Position numbers and translations under genes: made by a program | The notes under the pieces: generated by a model | Databases searched by the model: none | Told to the model about the DNA's origin: nothing | What the model saw: the letters and a program-made list of their open reading frames with translations, nothing else | Assembly (NCBI RefSeq): GCF_030445035.2 | Contig: NC_080677.1 | Location: 109,485,263-109,549,262 of the forward strand | Direction: 5' to 3' | DNA from: Dasypus novemcinctus | Taxonomy: Eukaryota > Chordata > Mammalia > Cingulata > Dasypodidae | DNA: 64,000 nucleotides | Shown: piece after piece, positions 11,832-23,925 of the stretch | Position numbering within the stretch: the first letter of the stretch is position 1 | How the letters are laid out: every line of letters begins with the position of its first letter

Positions 11832-11861
11832 CACATCATATTTTATGGTACATTCTTGTTT

Positions 11862-12590
11862 AATTGTTGAATTTTTTATGACTACCTTAATGAAAGAAGA
11901 GCCATGTGTATCTAACTCACGACTTTATCCTCAGGGATTAACATATCAAATGACATCTAGACAGCTTGATAAATACATTTTTAAATAAAATGAAATAATA
12001 TAATGCTTCACATGAATAGATTTTCTCTGTTGAACTGCTCTATTCTTGAAACAAACTTTGCTTAGTCATATGATTCTTTTGATATAATGTTGGAATTTGC
12101 ATATTAATGTTTTACTTAGATTTTTTACTACTATATTCTAAAGTGAGTTCATTCTTTGCCTTCATATGGGAGACTTTGTTTGAGTTAAGTTAGATAAATA
12201 AAATGAAATATCTTTTGTTTGAAAGTGTTTCAATAATATGACAATATGTGATCCTTGACGGTCTAAAAGAACTTCACAATAAAGTTAGCTGGGCCAATTA
12301 CTTTTTGGGTATTTGTTAAACTTCTCTCATTTCTTTCATGGTTATTGGTTTATTTAGCTTTTCTACTTTTTCTTGTAGAAAGGAACTTGTCCACTTTATT
12401 TAGATTTATTAAAAATTGGCAAGGGTTGCATATCAAGATATCTTATAATTTAAAAATATATCCCATATGTCTGATTACATCTCCTTTTTCTTTCCTAATG
12501 GCTTCTTTGTTGTTTTCTTTTTCAAATTTGGTTTCTCTAGATTTTTTCCATTAGATATCTGTTTTCTTCCCAATTGCCTTGTTGTCTTTA
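11862..12590 (-). mobile_element. Old LINE-1 ORF2 fragment, minus orientation
   Basis: From about 12025 to 12590 the order of motifs follows the L1 reverse transcriptase segment read backwards, such as the stretch corresponding to a long T-rich version of TTCTTTTGATATAATGTTGG. Divergence is much higher than in the neighbouring L1s, so it is an old subfamily. Positions 11862-12024 are AT-rich and only tentatively included. Confidence 0.5.
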
Positions 12591-12736
12591 TTTTTAACTT
12601 TCTATTTTGAAATAATTTCAAATTTATAAGACAGTTGAAAAAGAATGCAAACCCCATACAGAAAACTCCAGCACACTCTGAGATACCCAGATGTACAGTT
12701 TTTAACAACTTGTCATCTTTGCTATTTCATCCTCTA

Positions 12737-12763
12737 TGTATCTATCTACCTATCTATCTATCC

Positions 12764-12812
<49 letters not shown>

Positions 12813-12815
12813 CCT
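12737..12815. repeat. (TCTA)n microsatellite
   Basis: About eighteen tetramer units, mostly perfect TCTA with a few TCTACC and TCCA variants at the edges. Overlapping frames here give tyrosine/serine/isoleucine/leucine repeats that are not protein. Confidence 0.95.
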
Positions 12816-12904
12816 ACCATTTATCTGTCATCTATTTTCTGAACATATGAGAGCAGGTTGCACACATCATATCCCTTGAACACATAATACTTCCATGTAT
12901 TTTT

Positions 12905-13327
12905 TTTAAAGATTTTATTTTTTATTTATTTCTCTCCCCTCCTCCTCACCCCCCACCCCCCAGTTGTCTGCTCTCTGTGTCCATTTGCTGTATGTTCCTC
13001 TGTGTCCACTTGCATTCTTGTCAGTGGCACCAGGAATCTGTTCTCTTTTTGTTGCATCATCTTACTGCATCAACTCTCCATGTGTGTGACACCACTCCTG
13101 GGCAGGCTGCACTCTTTTTGCATGGGGTGACTCTCCTTACAGGGTGCACTCCTTGTGAGTGGGGCTTCCCTACACAGTGGACACCTCTGTGTGGCATGGC
13201 ACTCCTTGTGCACATCAGCACTGCATGTGGGCCAGCTCATCACATGGGTCAGGAGGCCGTGGGTTTGAACCCTGGACCTCCCATGTGGTAGGCAGGTGCT
13301 CTATCCATTGAGCCAAATCCACTTCCC
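12905..13327 (-). mobile_element. DAS-type SINE, full length
   Basis: Exact 16-bp target-site duplication ACTTCCATGTATTTTT at 12889-12904 and 13328-13343, followed by the T-run that is the copy's tail. A 104-codon plus-strand frame across it is SINE sequence. Confidence 0.92.
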
Positions 13328-14340
13328 ACTTCCATGTATTTTTAATTGTGGAAACATGTATACAAAATTAATTTTCCCATCCCAAACCTCCAAGACATAC
13401 CATTTAGTGTGATTAGTCACATCCACAATATTTCAGTATCCACACCACCAACTATTACTAGAACTTTCACTTCACCCAAACAGAAACCCTAAACTTGCTT
13501 TGCATTAAGTCCCCGTTGTCCCTGCCCCTCACTCTGCCAACCTATACTCTACTTGTTTTCTCTAACAGTTTGCATATTCTATGTTTTTGTGTGTGTGATT
13601 ACCATGGGAATTAAACTCAACATCCTCAATCTCTACCAATCTTATTTGTTTTGATACAAATTTAACTTGAATAACATACATAAACTATGTTCCTACACCC
13701 CTCTGTTCCTGCATCTTTATGTGGATCTTGTCACAAATTACATATTTATACATTGTGATTCCAAAACCATTGATTTATTTTTCCATTTTATGCAGTTGTC
13801 TTTTAGATCCTGTAGGAAGTAAAATGTGGGATTACAAATCAAGAATACAATAGTAGTGGTATTTATTTTTACCCATGTCATTATTTTTATTGGAGATCTT
13901 TATTTCTTCACGTGACTTTAGTCAATTGTCTAGTGTCTCTTCCTTTCAACCTACATAATTCCCTTTAGCATTTCTTGTAGTGCCCATATAATGGTGATGA
14001 ATTCCCTCAGCTTTTGTTTATTTGGGAATATTTTAATCCTGCCTTCATTCTGAAAGACAGTTTTGCTGGATATAGAATTCTTGGTGGGCAATTTTTGCTT
14101 TCAGCACTTTAAAAATGTCTGCCCACTGCTTTCTTGCTGCCTTAATTTCTGATGAGAAATCAGCACTTAATCTTGTTGAGGGTCCCTTTTATGTAACCTG
14201 TTGCATCTCTTGTGGCTTTCAGAATTCTATCTTTGGCATTTGACAGTTTTATTAATAACAGGGCGTGATATTGGTCTATTTGTGTTTACCTTGTTTGGAG
14301 TTTGCTGAACATTGAATTACCTTTACTCTTTTGTCAAAGA

Positions 14341-14813
14341 TCAGCTGAATATATTTGTGTGGCTCTATTTCTGGGCTCCCTATTATTTATTTGTCTATTC
14401 TTTCACCAGTATCACACAATCTTTGTAACTGTAGCTTTACAGTAAGTCATGAAGTTGAGCAGTATCAGTTTTACAACTTTGTTCTCTTTCTACAGAATTG
14501 TATTAACTATTCTGGGTCTAATGCCTTTCCATACAAACTTTAAAATCACTCATCAATATCCATAAAGTAATTTGTTATTGGGGTTGCATTGAATCTATAG
14601 CTCAAGTTTGGAATAATTGATATCTTAATATTGAGTCTTCTTGTCCATGAGCACCAAATATCTATGTATTTAGATCTTCTTTGATTTCTTTCAACAGAGT
14701 TTTATAGTATTTCTCATATATATCTTGTATATTTTTTTTACATTTATACCTAAGTACTTAATTTTTTAGGTGATAATGTAAATGGTTTGTATTTTTAGTT
14801 TCAAATTCTCATC
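14341..14813 (-). mobile_element. Old LINE-1 ORF2 C-terminal fragment, minus orientation
   Basis: The order of blocks, for example the ACTGTAGCTTTACAGTA stretch and the TATCTTAATATTGAGTCTTC stretch, matches the post-RT part of ORF2 read backwards, more diverged than the same part at 3900-4150. The plus-oriented L1 that follows breaks into it at about 14814. Confidence 0.65.
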
Positions 14814-15446
14814 ATTGACAGAGATGGGGTAGATGGTGGAATAGGGTGCTACAACACATGCCTCCTGAAAAACAGCTAGTAGACAGGCAGAAACTGTCTG
14901 AAACAACCATTCTGGGACTCCACAGGCTAGGGGAGCACTGTACAGCATCCAGGAAAGAGTAGGGCAGGGGGATTGAGAAACTATGGTACAAAAACTGAGT
15001 GAATCAGGCATTGGCAGTGGCCAGTGTCCATCCTCTACCCTTGAGGTTTGTATCAGGTGTGGTCCAGAGCTGCTATGGAAAGAGAAGGGTGTGAAGGCCT
15101 TCTTTCCTAGGAATAGGAGGGGCTTCTGATTGGCAAGTTTGTATTTCTGGGTCCCGACTCTGAACCATGGTTCCAGCCAGCCCTGAATAGGGATCCCCCA
15201 CAGCCATTGTTTCAACACCCCTCATCGAGTTTGAAAAAAAAATACACTCCCTCCTTGGGGCTGCAGCAAAGAATGCCATCTGCAGGACAGGCTAGGAAAG
15301 CACAGCTTCAGAGAGAAAAAAAAAATTTTTGGTGTCTTTCCTGACCCTATCTCCAGGGCCCTTTTAAACTGATCTGTGCCCTCTTCATGGATCCCTAGCC
15401 TTGTCTTAATCAATTAAACAAGGCAATTCTAAAGATCTAGAATAAG

Positions 15447-16253
15447 TTGAACCAAGTGTCAAAGAAGAGCCTTGACCCAAAGCCAATCTACAATAAAACC
15501 TTAGGCAAGACAGAGAAACTGACCACCAGAGTAAACTCATCAAGAAATCAGATGCCTAGACATCACCAAAAAGTTACAAGTCAGACTAAGAAACAGGAAG
15601 ATATGGCCCAGTCAAAGGAACAAACTAAAGTTGAAGAAGACACAAAATTTGGAACAACTAATAAAATATGTTCAAACAAATCTCCTAAATAAATTCAAGG
15701 AGATGAAGGAAAATATGACTTAAGAGATAAAGGATATTAAGGAGACATTGGTGAGCATAAAGAAGAATTTGGAAGCCTGCAAAGAAAAATAACAGAACTT
15801 ATGGGAATGAAAGACACTAGAGGCATACAATAGTAGATTTCAATGTCAGAAGAAAATATCAGAAAACTAGAAGACAGGACAATTGAAATCTTACAGATAG
15901 TAGAATGGATAAAGAAAAGAATGGAAAAAATTAAGCAGAGTCTCAGGGAATTGACAGCATCAAGTGCACAAAATATACATGTCATGGATGTTCCAGAAGG
16001 AAAAAAAGAAGGTTAAAGGGGTAGAAAGAATATTTGAGATGTAATGGCTGAAAATTTCCCAACTCTTCTGAAGGACATAAATGTACATGTCCAAGAAGTG
16101 CAACATACTCCAAACAGAATAAATTTGAATAGACCTTCTCCAAGACACATACTAATCAGAATGTCAAATTCCAAAGAAACAGAGGATCCTGAAAGCATCA
16201 AGAGAAAAGCAACTCATCACATACAAGGGACATTCAATAAGACTAAGTGGTAA
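15447..16253 (+). pseudogene. LINE-1 ORF1 remnant
   Basis: Fragments in more than one plus frame match L1 ORF1p. The N-terminal basic, K/Q-rich part is 15447-15692. The coiled-coil part is present but frame-shifted around 15700-15960. The C-terminal RNA-binding part is 16044-16253, with short stretches such as MAENFPTLLKDINVHVQE and NRINLNRPSPRHI. ORF1p is the RNA chaperone that coats L1 RNA. Multiple stops make this copy dead. Confidence 0.75.
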
Positions 16254-16760
16254 TTTCTCATCAGAAGGCATGGAGGTGAGAAGGCAGTGGTATGATATAT
16301 TTAAACACTGAAGGAGGAAAAGCACTAGCTAAGAAATATTTATCTGGCAAACTGTCCTTCAAAAATGAGGGAGAGTTTTAAATATTCACAGATAAACAGA
16401 AACAGAGTTTTTTAGCAAGAGACTTGCCCTACATGAAATATTAAAGTTCTGTGGGTAAAAGGAAAAGACAGAGAGGCTTGGATGAGAGTGTAAAAATGAA
16501 AATTATCAGTAAGTGTAACTAAAAGGGTAAAAAGAGAGACAAAAATAAGATATGACATATAGAAGCCAAAGGAAGAAATGGTTGAAGCAAGTGCTGCCTT
16601 TACAGTAATAATATTGAATATTAATAGATTAAACTCCCCATTCAAAAGACATATATTGGCAGAATAGATAAAAAAATATGATCTATTTATATGTTCTCTA
16701 CAAGAGACTACAAGAGCATACAAATAAGTTGAAAGCGAAAGGTTGAAAAAAGACATTCCA

Positions 16761-17188
16761 GGAAGTGGACTTGGCCCAATGGATAGGGTGTCCGCCTACC
16801 ACATGGGAGGTCTGCAGTTCAAACTCCGGGCCTCCTTGACCCATGTGGAGCTGGCCCACGCACAGTGCTGATGCGTGCAAGGAGTGCCCTGCCACGCAGG
16901 GGTGTCCCCCGTGTAGGGGAGTCCCATGTGCAAGGAGTGCGCCCTGTAAGGAGAGCCACCCAGCACGAAAGAAAGTGCAGCCTGCTCAAGAATGGCGCCG
17001 CACATATGGAAAGCTGACACAACAAGATGACACAACAAAAAAGAAACACAGATTCCCAGTGCCGCTGATAAGGATAGAAGCAGTCACAGAAGAACACACA
17101 GCAAATGGACACAGAGAGCAGACAACTGGGTGGGGGTGGGGAGGGAAGAGAAATAAATGAAAAATAAACCTCTGAAAAAAAAAAAAAG
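16761..17188 (+). mobile_element. DAS-type SINE, full length
   Basis: Flanks AAAAAGACATTCCA (ending 16760) and AAAAAGACCTTCCA (17190-17203) differ at one base. It interrupts the plus-oriented L1 before the endonuclease region. Overlapping open frames of 105 and 174 codons are SINE translations. Confidence 0.9.
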
Positions 17189-17356
17189 GAAAAAGACCTT
17201 CCATGGAAACAGTAACCCCAAAAAATCTGATATATATTGGGAAAAAATAGCCTTTTATGCAAAACTGTTAGACAAAGAAGGACATTATATATTAATAAAA
17301 GGGACACTCTATCAAGAAAAAAATCATCATAATATTTATTCACCTAACCAGGGTGA

Positions 17357-17638
17357 ATGAGGCAAACACTGTTAAAACTGAAGGGAGAAATAGATGTCTC
17401 TAAAATAACAGTTGGAGACTTCAATACATCACTCTCATTAACAGATAGAACATCTAAACAGAGGATCAATAAGGAAATAGAGAATATGAATTACATGATA
17501 AATGATCTAGACCTAAAAGACATAAACAGAACCTTCCACCCCAAAACAACAGGATATACATTCTTCTCAAGTCTTCATGGAACATTCTCCAGGATAAACC
17601 ACATGTTGGGTCACAAAAAAATGTATCAATCAATTTAA
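17357..17638 (+). pseudogene. LINE-1 ORF2 endonuclease-domain fragment
   Basis: A 93-codon open stretch shows the AP-endonuclease-like signature: VGDFNTSLS with its catalytic Asp and Asn, then DRTSKQ, and near the end SSLHGTFSRINHMLGHK with the conserved G-x-(F/Y)-S-x-I-D/N-H block. In that last block the usual catalytic Asp reads Asn, so nicking would be impaired even without the flanking stops. Confidence 0.85.
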
Positions 17639-18040
17639 GAAGATTGAAATTATACGGAGCACTTTCTCTGAACATAATGGAATGAAGCTGGATGTAAATA
17701 GCTTGCAGACAACCAGAAAATTCACAAATATATGGAGGTTAAACCATATACTCTTAAACAATCAGTGGGTCTAAGAATAAATTGTAAGAGAAATCAGTAA
17801 ATATCTTGAGATGATTGAAAATGAGAACCCACACAAAATGTAAAAACCTATGGGATGCAGCAAAGGCAGTGCTGAGAGGAAAAGTAATAGCTCTAAATGC
17901 CTACAGTAAAAAGAAAGAAAGAGCTAAAATAAAGACCAATCCTGCTCAAACTCTTCCAAAAAATTGAACAGGAAGGATACCTTTTCAGTACCCAAATACC
18001 AAAGCTAGATAAAGATACTACAAGAAAAGAAAAATTACAT

Positions 18041-18437
18041 GGGAAGCAGATGTGGCTCAAATGACTGGGCTTCTGCCTACCATATGGGAGGACCTGGGTT
18101 CAATCTCTGGGGCTCCTGGTAAAGGCGTGCCCATGCAGTGAGCAAGTGCCCACACAACAAGCCAGTGCCTGCTCAAGTGAGTCACACAGAAAGATGATGA
18201 AGCAACAAAAGAAAGACGAAGGGGAGCCTCAAGGTGAGGCTCAACAGAAACCAGGAACTGAGGTGATGCAAGTGACAGGGTACCTCTCTCCACATCAGGG
18301 GTCTTCAGGATTGAATCCTGGTGAATCCTAGAGGAGAAAAATGAGAAGAGAAGACAAAAAGAGAAATAGGCACAGAAGATCACACAGCAAATGGACACAG
18401 CAAAAATAGCAGAATGAGGGGGGGAAGGGGGAGAAAA
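18041..18437 (+). mobile_element. DAS-type SINE, divergent older subtype
   Basis: The head is standard (GGCTCAAATGACTGGG, box B GGTTCAATCT), but the body has its own sequence, including a stretch with GAACTGAGGTGATGCAAG, not seen in the other copies. Flanks AAGAAAAGAAAAATTACA and AAAGAAAAGAAAATTACA are near-identical. A 142-codon minus-strand frame lies inside it and is not a gene. Confidence 0.8.
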
Positions 18438-19040
18438 AAAGAAAAGAAAATTACAGACTAATCTGTCAAGTAAATATAGATGCAAAAATCCTCAACAAAA
18501 TACAAATAAAGCCCAAGAGCACATTAAAATATACACTATGATCAAGTAGGTTTTATCCTAGTTATGCAAAGAACACAAGAATAGCAATTGCTGTAAAACA
18601 CCACATTAACAAATCAAAGGAGTAAATCACATGATCATCTTGATTGATGCAGAGAGGACATTTGACAAAATACGGCATCCTTTCTTGATAAAAACACTTT
18701 GAAAGATAGGAATAGAAGAAAACATTGTCAACATGATAAAGGGCATACATGAAAAACCCACATTAACATTGTACTCAATGGTGAGACTGAAAGCTTTCCC
18801 ATTGATGTAGGAAACAAGATTAGGATGCCCACTGTCACCACTCTTTTTCAGTATTTAGCTAGAGCAATTAGGCAAGAAAAATAAATAAAATACATCCAAT
18901 TGGAAAGGAAGACATAAATCCCATTATTTGCATATGACAAATAGTGAAAGTACTGGAAGTCTTGAAAAATCTACAACAAAGCTACTAGTGCTAATAAGCA
19001 AGTTCACCTAAGTGGTGGGATAAAAGATTTACATACCATG

Positions 19041-19483
19041 GCAACCCAGACCCCCTCTCTAAGTCCTTAGCACATAGCCACCTGCATGACCTAGACATAA
19101 GTTAAAGGTTAACAATCCTTCCCAGAAGGGAGAGAATGTATAGATGTTATATTAAGTTATAATCTTCCCAAAACAGCAAATGTCCTTGGTAAATGTCCTT
19201 CTTACCAGCATAGTGAAAACATCACCATACCCCATGGGTATGCTTAGCGTGACCCTAGCAGAAACTCTGTTCTCATACCCTATGGAATGTCCTTGTTCTG
19301 AAACCCTTCATATAGCACCCCTCATTTTCTCATCTCTTTGCAGAGTACTATGTTCATTCTGCTGTCCTCAGAAATTCTTTCCTGTGCATAAGTCCCAATA
19401 AAGCTTATACCGACTAAATTCCAGGTGTGTTCTTTGGTTTTGCAGCCACACCAACACATGCCCTTTGGGAGTTGGGTTGTAAT
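19041..19483 (+). mobile_element. Probable ERV1-like solo LTR
   Basis: L1 ORF2 sequence is interrupted by about 440 bp of unrelated DNA. It has a polyadenylation signal CCCAATAAAGCTT at about 19397 followed by a GT-rich stretch (GTGTGTTCTTTGG), the arrangement of R and U5 in a gammaretrovirus-type LTR. Ends are not certain: it may begin near ACCATGGCAACC and end near CACACCAACA or a little after. No convincing target duplication. Confidence 0.55.
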
Positions 19484-19985
19484 GCATGCAAAACTGAGGA
19501 GTGTTTTTATACACTAGTAATGAGTAAAATGAGGAATAAATAAGGAAAAAAAATCTATTTACAACAGCAACTAAAATAATAAAAAAGTTAGGAATAAACT
19601 TAACCAAGGATGTAAATGACCTATATTCAGAAAGCTACAAAACATTGATAAAAGAATCAAAGATGACCTAAATAAATGGCAGGACATCCCATGTTCATAG
19701 ATTGGAAAACTAAATATTGTTAACATGTCAATTTTACCCAAATTGGCCTACAGATTCAACATAAACCCAATAAAAATTCCAACAGCCTTCTTTGCAGAAA
19801 TGGAAAAGCCAATTATCACAATTATATGGAAGAGTAAGGGATCCTGAATAGCCAAAAACATCTTGAAAAAGAAATACAAAGTTGGAGAACTCTCGCTTCC
19901 TGACTTAAAAACTACAGTGATAAAAACAGCATGAAGATAGATATATTGACCAATGGAATTGAACTGAGAGTTCAGAATAGACCCT

Positions 19986-21092
19986 CACATCTATGGCCAA
20001 TTAACTTTTCAAAATAAAATTTTATTGAAGTATGTCATTCATACATGAATGTACATAAATAATAAATGCATAGTAAAATTTGTAAATTTACAAAACAAAC
20101 ATGCATATCATTATACGAGGCTCCCATATATCTCACACCGTCAACACCATGCATTGCTGTGAAACATTTGTTATCAACTATGAAAGTGCATCATCAAAAT
20201 ATTACTACTAACTATAGCCAATACTTTACATTTGGTATATTTTTTCCCCAACCCACCCAATTATTAGCACCCTGTATTAATATTATATATTTGTTATTCC
20301 GGAAAAACTTGTTCTCTTAGTCCTGTTAACCACAGTCCATAATCCACCACTGGCTTCTCTGTGTTATACAGTCCCATGCTTTGAACAATCCATTCTCAGT
20401 GGCTCTCATTTTCACCAGAGTTGTGTGGTCATTACCTCAGTCAATTTTAGAATGTTTACATTTCTCCCAAAGGAAAAATCCCATGCCCCCTTATGCTCCC
20501 TAGTGTTGTCCTTTAGCATTGAAATAAAATTTTCTTGCCATTGCTACAAACTATTACAATATTACTGTCAACTATCATCCAAAAGTTACATTAGTTGTAC
20601 TTTTCCCATTCACATCTATTCTTAGCATTTTGTAAAAGAAGAGCATTCTTATATTTGTACTATTAACCACAATCTTCACCCACCGCCGAAATCACTGTTA
20701 TACATACCCTACATTATTCTCTAGTTTCCTTTCAATTGACATTTACTTCCACAAACTACCCCTTTTAGCCACAAACACATTTATAAATCAACAGTGTCAG
20801 TTATACTCATTATAATTGTTACTTTCAACTGTATTCATTTCCACAGTTTTACTTATTTTCTGACTAGATGTTCTATCCATTACTGAAAGTGGTGTATTAA
20901 AGTTTCCTGTGATTAATGTAGAACCGTCAATTTCCTCCGTTGAACTGTCAGTATTTGCTTCATGTATTTTGCGCTTTGCTATTAGATGCATATATATTTA
21001 TAAGTGTGACATCTTGTTGAAGTGCACTTTTCTTTATCAGTATGTAATGACCATCTTTGTCATTCATATTTTCTAAAATAGACTATTTTTTA
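19986..21092 (-). mobile_element. LINE-1, minus orientation, internally deleted
   Basis: The 3' end (AAAATAAAATTTTATTGAAG on the plus strand) starts near 19990 and a 3'UTR runs to about 20770. The next sequence (20797-20991 on the minus strand) is the ORF2 endonuclease region with GNFNTPLSVMDRTS, so most of ORF2 between them is missing. It ends at the IMMP1L retrocopy. Confidence 0.75.
20797..20991 (-). pseudogene. LINE-1 endonuclease fragment
   Basis: A 64-codon frame with ITGNFNTPLSVMDRTSSQ. The catalytic Asp of the GDFN motif is changed to Asn in this copy. Confidence 0.75.
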
Positions 21093-21700
21093 ATAGCAAA
21101 TACTTTATTGGTAAATACATGGTTTAAATGAAAATAATCATAAATTCACTTGAATAGGAGGCAATAATCAAGTCAAAAGAATAAGTACTTGCTAATCATC
21201 AGAAAACCTGTGGCCAAGGGGGATGTCACGTAGAAATCCAAACTCATTCAGAGGCCAAATTTTAAAGAAGATATGTCCTCTTATTGATCCGTACAGAATA
21301 GGTCCATAGCATCTGGAATCTGTAGATCTCTGTGGATTATCACCTTCTAACCAAACATGACCCATTGGCATATTTGGTTAACTATGGCTTTTAAAGAAAT
21401 CTGATGGAATATTGGTGAGGATTTCATCTCCTTCCAAACAAATTACTCTTTTACAAATATTTGATTTTGGGTCACTCAAGCTTTTTGCAATCACCATAAA
21501 AATGTCAACTAAGATTTTCTGCAAAGACAATATCTGAATTTTGAATTGTAAGCTCCATTGATGGTTCAGAACACATGATAACACCATTAACATATCAAAA
21601 GCACAATGAGCTAGCTACACAGCCATACTGAATAGTGTAGCCTACAAGTCAAAAAATTTTCCCCAGAACACCATGTAGCATAGTTCCCTGTGCACTCTGC
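21087..21700 (-). pseudogene. IMMP1L: Processed pseudogene of mitochondrial inner membrane peptidase subunit 1
   Basis: The minus strand encodes an intronless, decayed IMMP1L from an ATG at 21681 to a TAG at 21192, then a 3'UTR ending with AATAAAG and a short A run near 21087. IMMP1L is the catalytic subunit of the inner membrane peptidase that trims intermembrane-space proteins such as cytochrome-c-oxidase-linked precursors. Readable blocks: PSMEL with the nucleophile Ser, AKSLSDPKSNICKRVI with the Lys of the Ser/Lys dyad, then FFKSHS, MPMGHVWLEGDN, STDSRCYGPI and GHRFSDD. Damage: in-frame TGA after the first ten codons, another near codon 29, about 20 nt lost before AKS, and a stop after FFKSHS. 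Identification is by recalled protein sequence; I found no clear target-site duplication. Confidence 0.92.
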
Positions 21701-22457
21701 CACCATTGGCCTCTGGCCCCAAATAGCCCCAAATAACCCTCAAGCAGGACACAGGTAGGCTACATACATTAAGCATCATCTCAACCCACCCATTTCCGAG
21801 TAACCTATACTCTAGACTTTACCTTGTGAGTTTACTCATCATATTTAGTTCATATTAGTGAGACCATACAATATTTGTCCTTTTGTATCTTGGCTTATTT
21901 CACTCAACATAATATCCTCTGGGTTCATTTATGTTGTCATATGCATCCCAATTAAATTTCTTCTTACAGCTGAATAGTATTCCATTGTGTGTATATATCA
22001 CATTTTATTTATCCATACATCAATTGATGGACACTTGGCCTGGTTCCATCTTTTCGCAATTGTAAATAATACTGCTATGAACATTCATGTGCAAATGTCA
22101 GTTTGCATCCTTGCTTTCAGTTATTCTGAATATATTCCTAGTAACAGGATATTGATAATATGGCAGTTCTATATTTAGCTTCTTGAGGAAGACTGCCAAA
22201 CTGTCTTCCACAGAGGCTATACCATTCTACATTTCCACCAACAGTGAAGGAGTGTTCCTGTTTCTTCACATCCTTTCCAAATCTTGTAGTTTTCTGTTTT
22301 GTTTTATTTAAATAATGGTCATTCTATAAGGTGTGAAATGGTGTCTCCTTGTAGTTTTGATCTGAATTTCCCTAATAGTGATGTTGACCATTTTTTTCAT
22401 GTGCTTTTCGACCACTTGTATGTTCTCTTCGAAGAAATATCTGTTCAAGTCTTTTGC

Positions 22458-22552
22458 CTTTTTTTTTTTTAATAGGCAGTACTGGAGATTGAACCAGGGA
22501 CCTCATACATGGGAAGCAGTCTCTTAAACCACTGAGCTACACCTGCTCCCCT
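22458..22552 (-). mobile_element. Short tRNA-Ala-derived SINE monomer
   Basis: A single tRNA-like unit with box B TTGAACC and a T-run (its A-tail) at the low-coordinate side. CTTTTGCC occurs on both sides as a short target-site duplication. Confidence 0.8.
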
Positions 22553-23925
22553 TTTGCCCATTTTAAAATTGGATTGCTTATCTTTTTATTACTGAGTTGT
22601 ATGATCTCTTTTATATAACATGGATATCAAACCCTTATTGGATATGTGGTTTCCAAATATTTTTCTCCCATTGAAAAGGCTGCCTTTTTACTTTCTTGGC
22701 AAAGTCTTTTAAAGAACAAAAGTATTTGATTATGAGGCAGTCCCATTTATCTATTTTGTCTTTTGTTGCTAATGCTTTGGGTGTAAGGTTTAAGAAACTA
22801 CCACCTACCACAAGAACTTGAAGATGTTTTCCTAGATTTTCTTCTAGGAATTTTATGGTTGTAGTTTTTATATTTAGGTTCTTTATCTATTTTGAGTTAA
22901 TTTTTGTGTAAGGTGTGAGATAGGGGTTCTCTTTCTTTTGGATATGGATATCCAGTTATCCTACTGGGCGGGCTTGACAGCCTCGAACAAATAATTTGAT
23001 TGTGGATGTGAGGGTCTATTTCTGAGGTTTTGATTCAGTTCCATTGGTCAATCTGTCTAACTTGACCCCAGTACCATGCTGGGTTTTTTGTTTGTTTGTT
23101 TGTTTTTTGTTTTTACCACTGTAGCTAAGTAATACGCTTTAAAGTCAGGAAGTGAGAGTCTTCTAACTTCAGTCTTCTTTTTAAAGATATTTTTGGCTAT
23201 TCAGGGCCCCTTCCCCCTTCCAAATAAATTTGATAATTGGCTTTTCCATTTCTGCAAAAAAGGCTGTTTGGATTTTTATTGGGATTGCATTGATTCTGTA
23301 AATCAGTTTGGGTAGAATTGACATCTAAATGATATTTAGTCTTCCAGTCCATGAACATGAAATGTCCTTCCATTTATTTAAGTCTTCTTCAGGTTCTTTT
23401 AACAATGTTTTGGGGTTTTCTGAATGCAGGTCCTTTATGTCCTTGATTAAGTTTATTTATTTTTAAATAGTTGATTCTTTTAGTTGCTATTATGAATGGT
23501 ATTTTTTCTAATTTCCTCCTCAGATTGCTCATCAGTAGTGTATAGAAATGCTACTGATTTTTGCATATTAATCTTGTATCCTGCCATTTTGCTGAACTTG
23601 TCTATTAGTTCTAGTAGCTTTGTTGTGGATTTTTTAGGATTTTCTAGATATGGGATCATATCAGTGAATAACGAAAGTTTTTTCCCTTCTTTTCCTATTC
23701 AGGAGCCTTTTGTTTCTTTATCTAGTCTAATGATCTAATTAGAACTTCTAGCAAAATATTGAATAACAGTGGGTACAGTAGGCATCCTTGTCTTGTTCCT
23801 GATCTCAGCAGGAAAGCTTTCAGTTTTTCACCACTGAATACAATGCTAGCTGTAGATTTTTCATATGTGTGCTATGCTACCGTTGAGAAAGCGTCTTTCC
23901 ATTCCTATCTTTTGGAATGTTTTTT

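Larger units (their letters stand above)
12591..14340 (-). mobile_element. LINE-1 fragment, minus orientation (3'UTR then ORF1/ORF2 junction)
   Basis: Positions 12591-12888 resemble an old L1 3'UTR; after the SINE, 13344-13580 continue as 3'UTR-like DNA. About 13590-14330 matches the segment seen in the first big L1 near 7030-7480 and 8330-8520. The middle of the element is therefore missing: an internally deleted copy, or two copies abutting at about 13590. A TCTA microsatellite and a SINE interrupt it. Confidence 0.6.
14814..19985 (+). mobile_element. LINE-1, plus orientation, 5' end present and 3' end missing
   Basis: The 5'UTR begins near 14820 with GATGGGGTAGATGGTGG-type sequence and runs to about 15430. 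ORF1 follows at about 15447-16250, then ORF2 endonuclease (17357-17638), reverse transcriptase (about 17930-18990) and more C-terminal sequence to 19985, where a minus-oriented L1 3' end takes over. SINEs at 16761-17188 and 18041-18437 and an LTR at about 19041-19483 are nested in it. All frames are broken. Confidence 0.8.

Noticed and set aside
12737..12815. CRISPR-like or coding repeat
   Set aside because: A simple TCTA microsatellite with no spacers.
14766..15218. 150-codon minus frame
   Set aside because: Antisense of an L1 5'UTR; no independent support.
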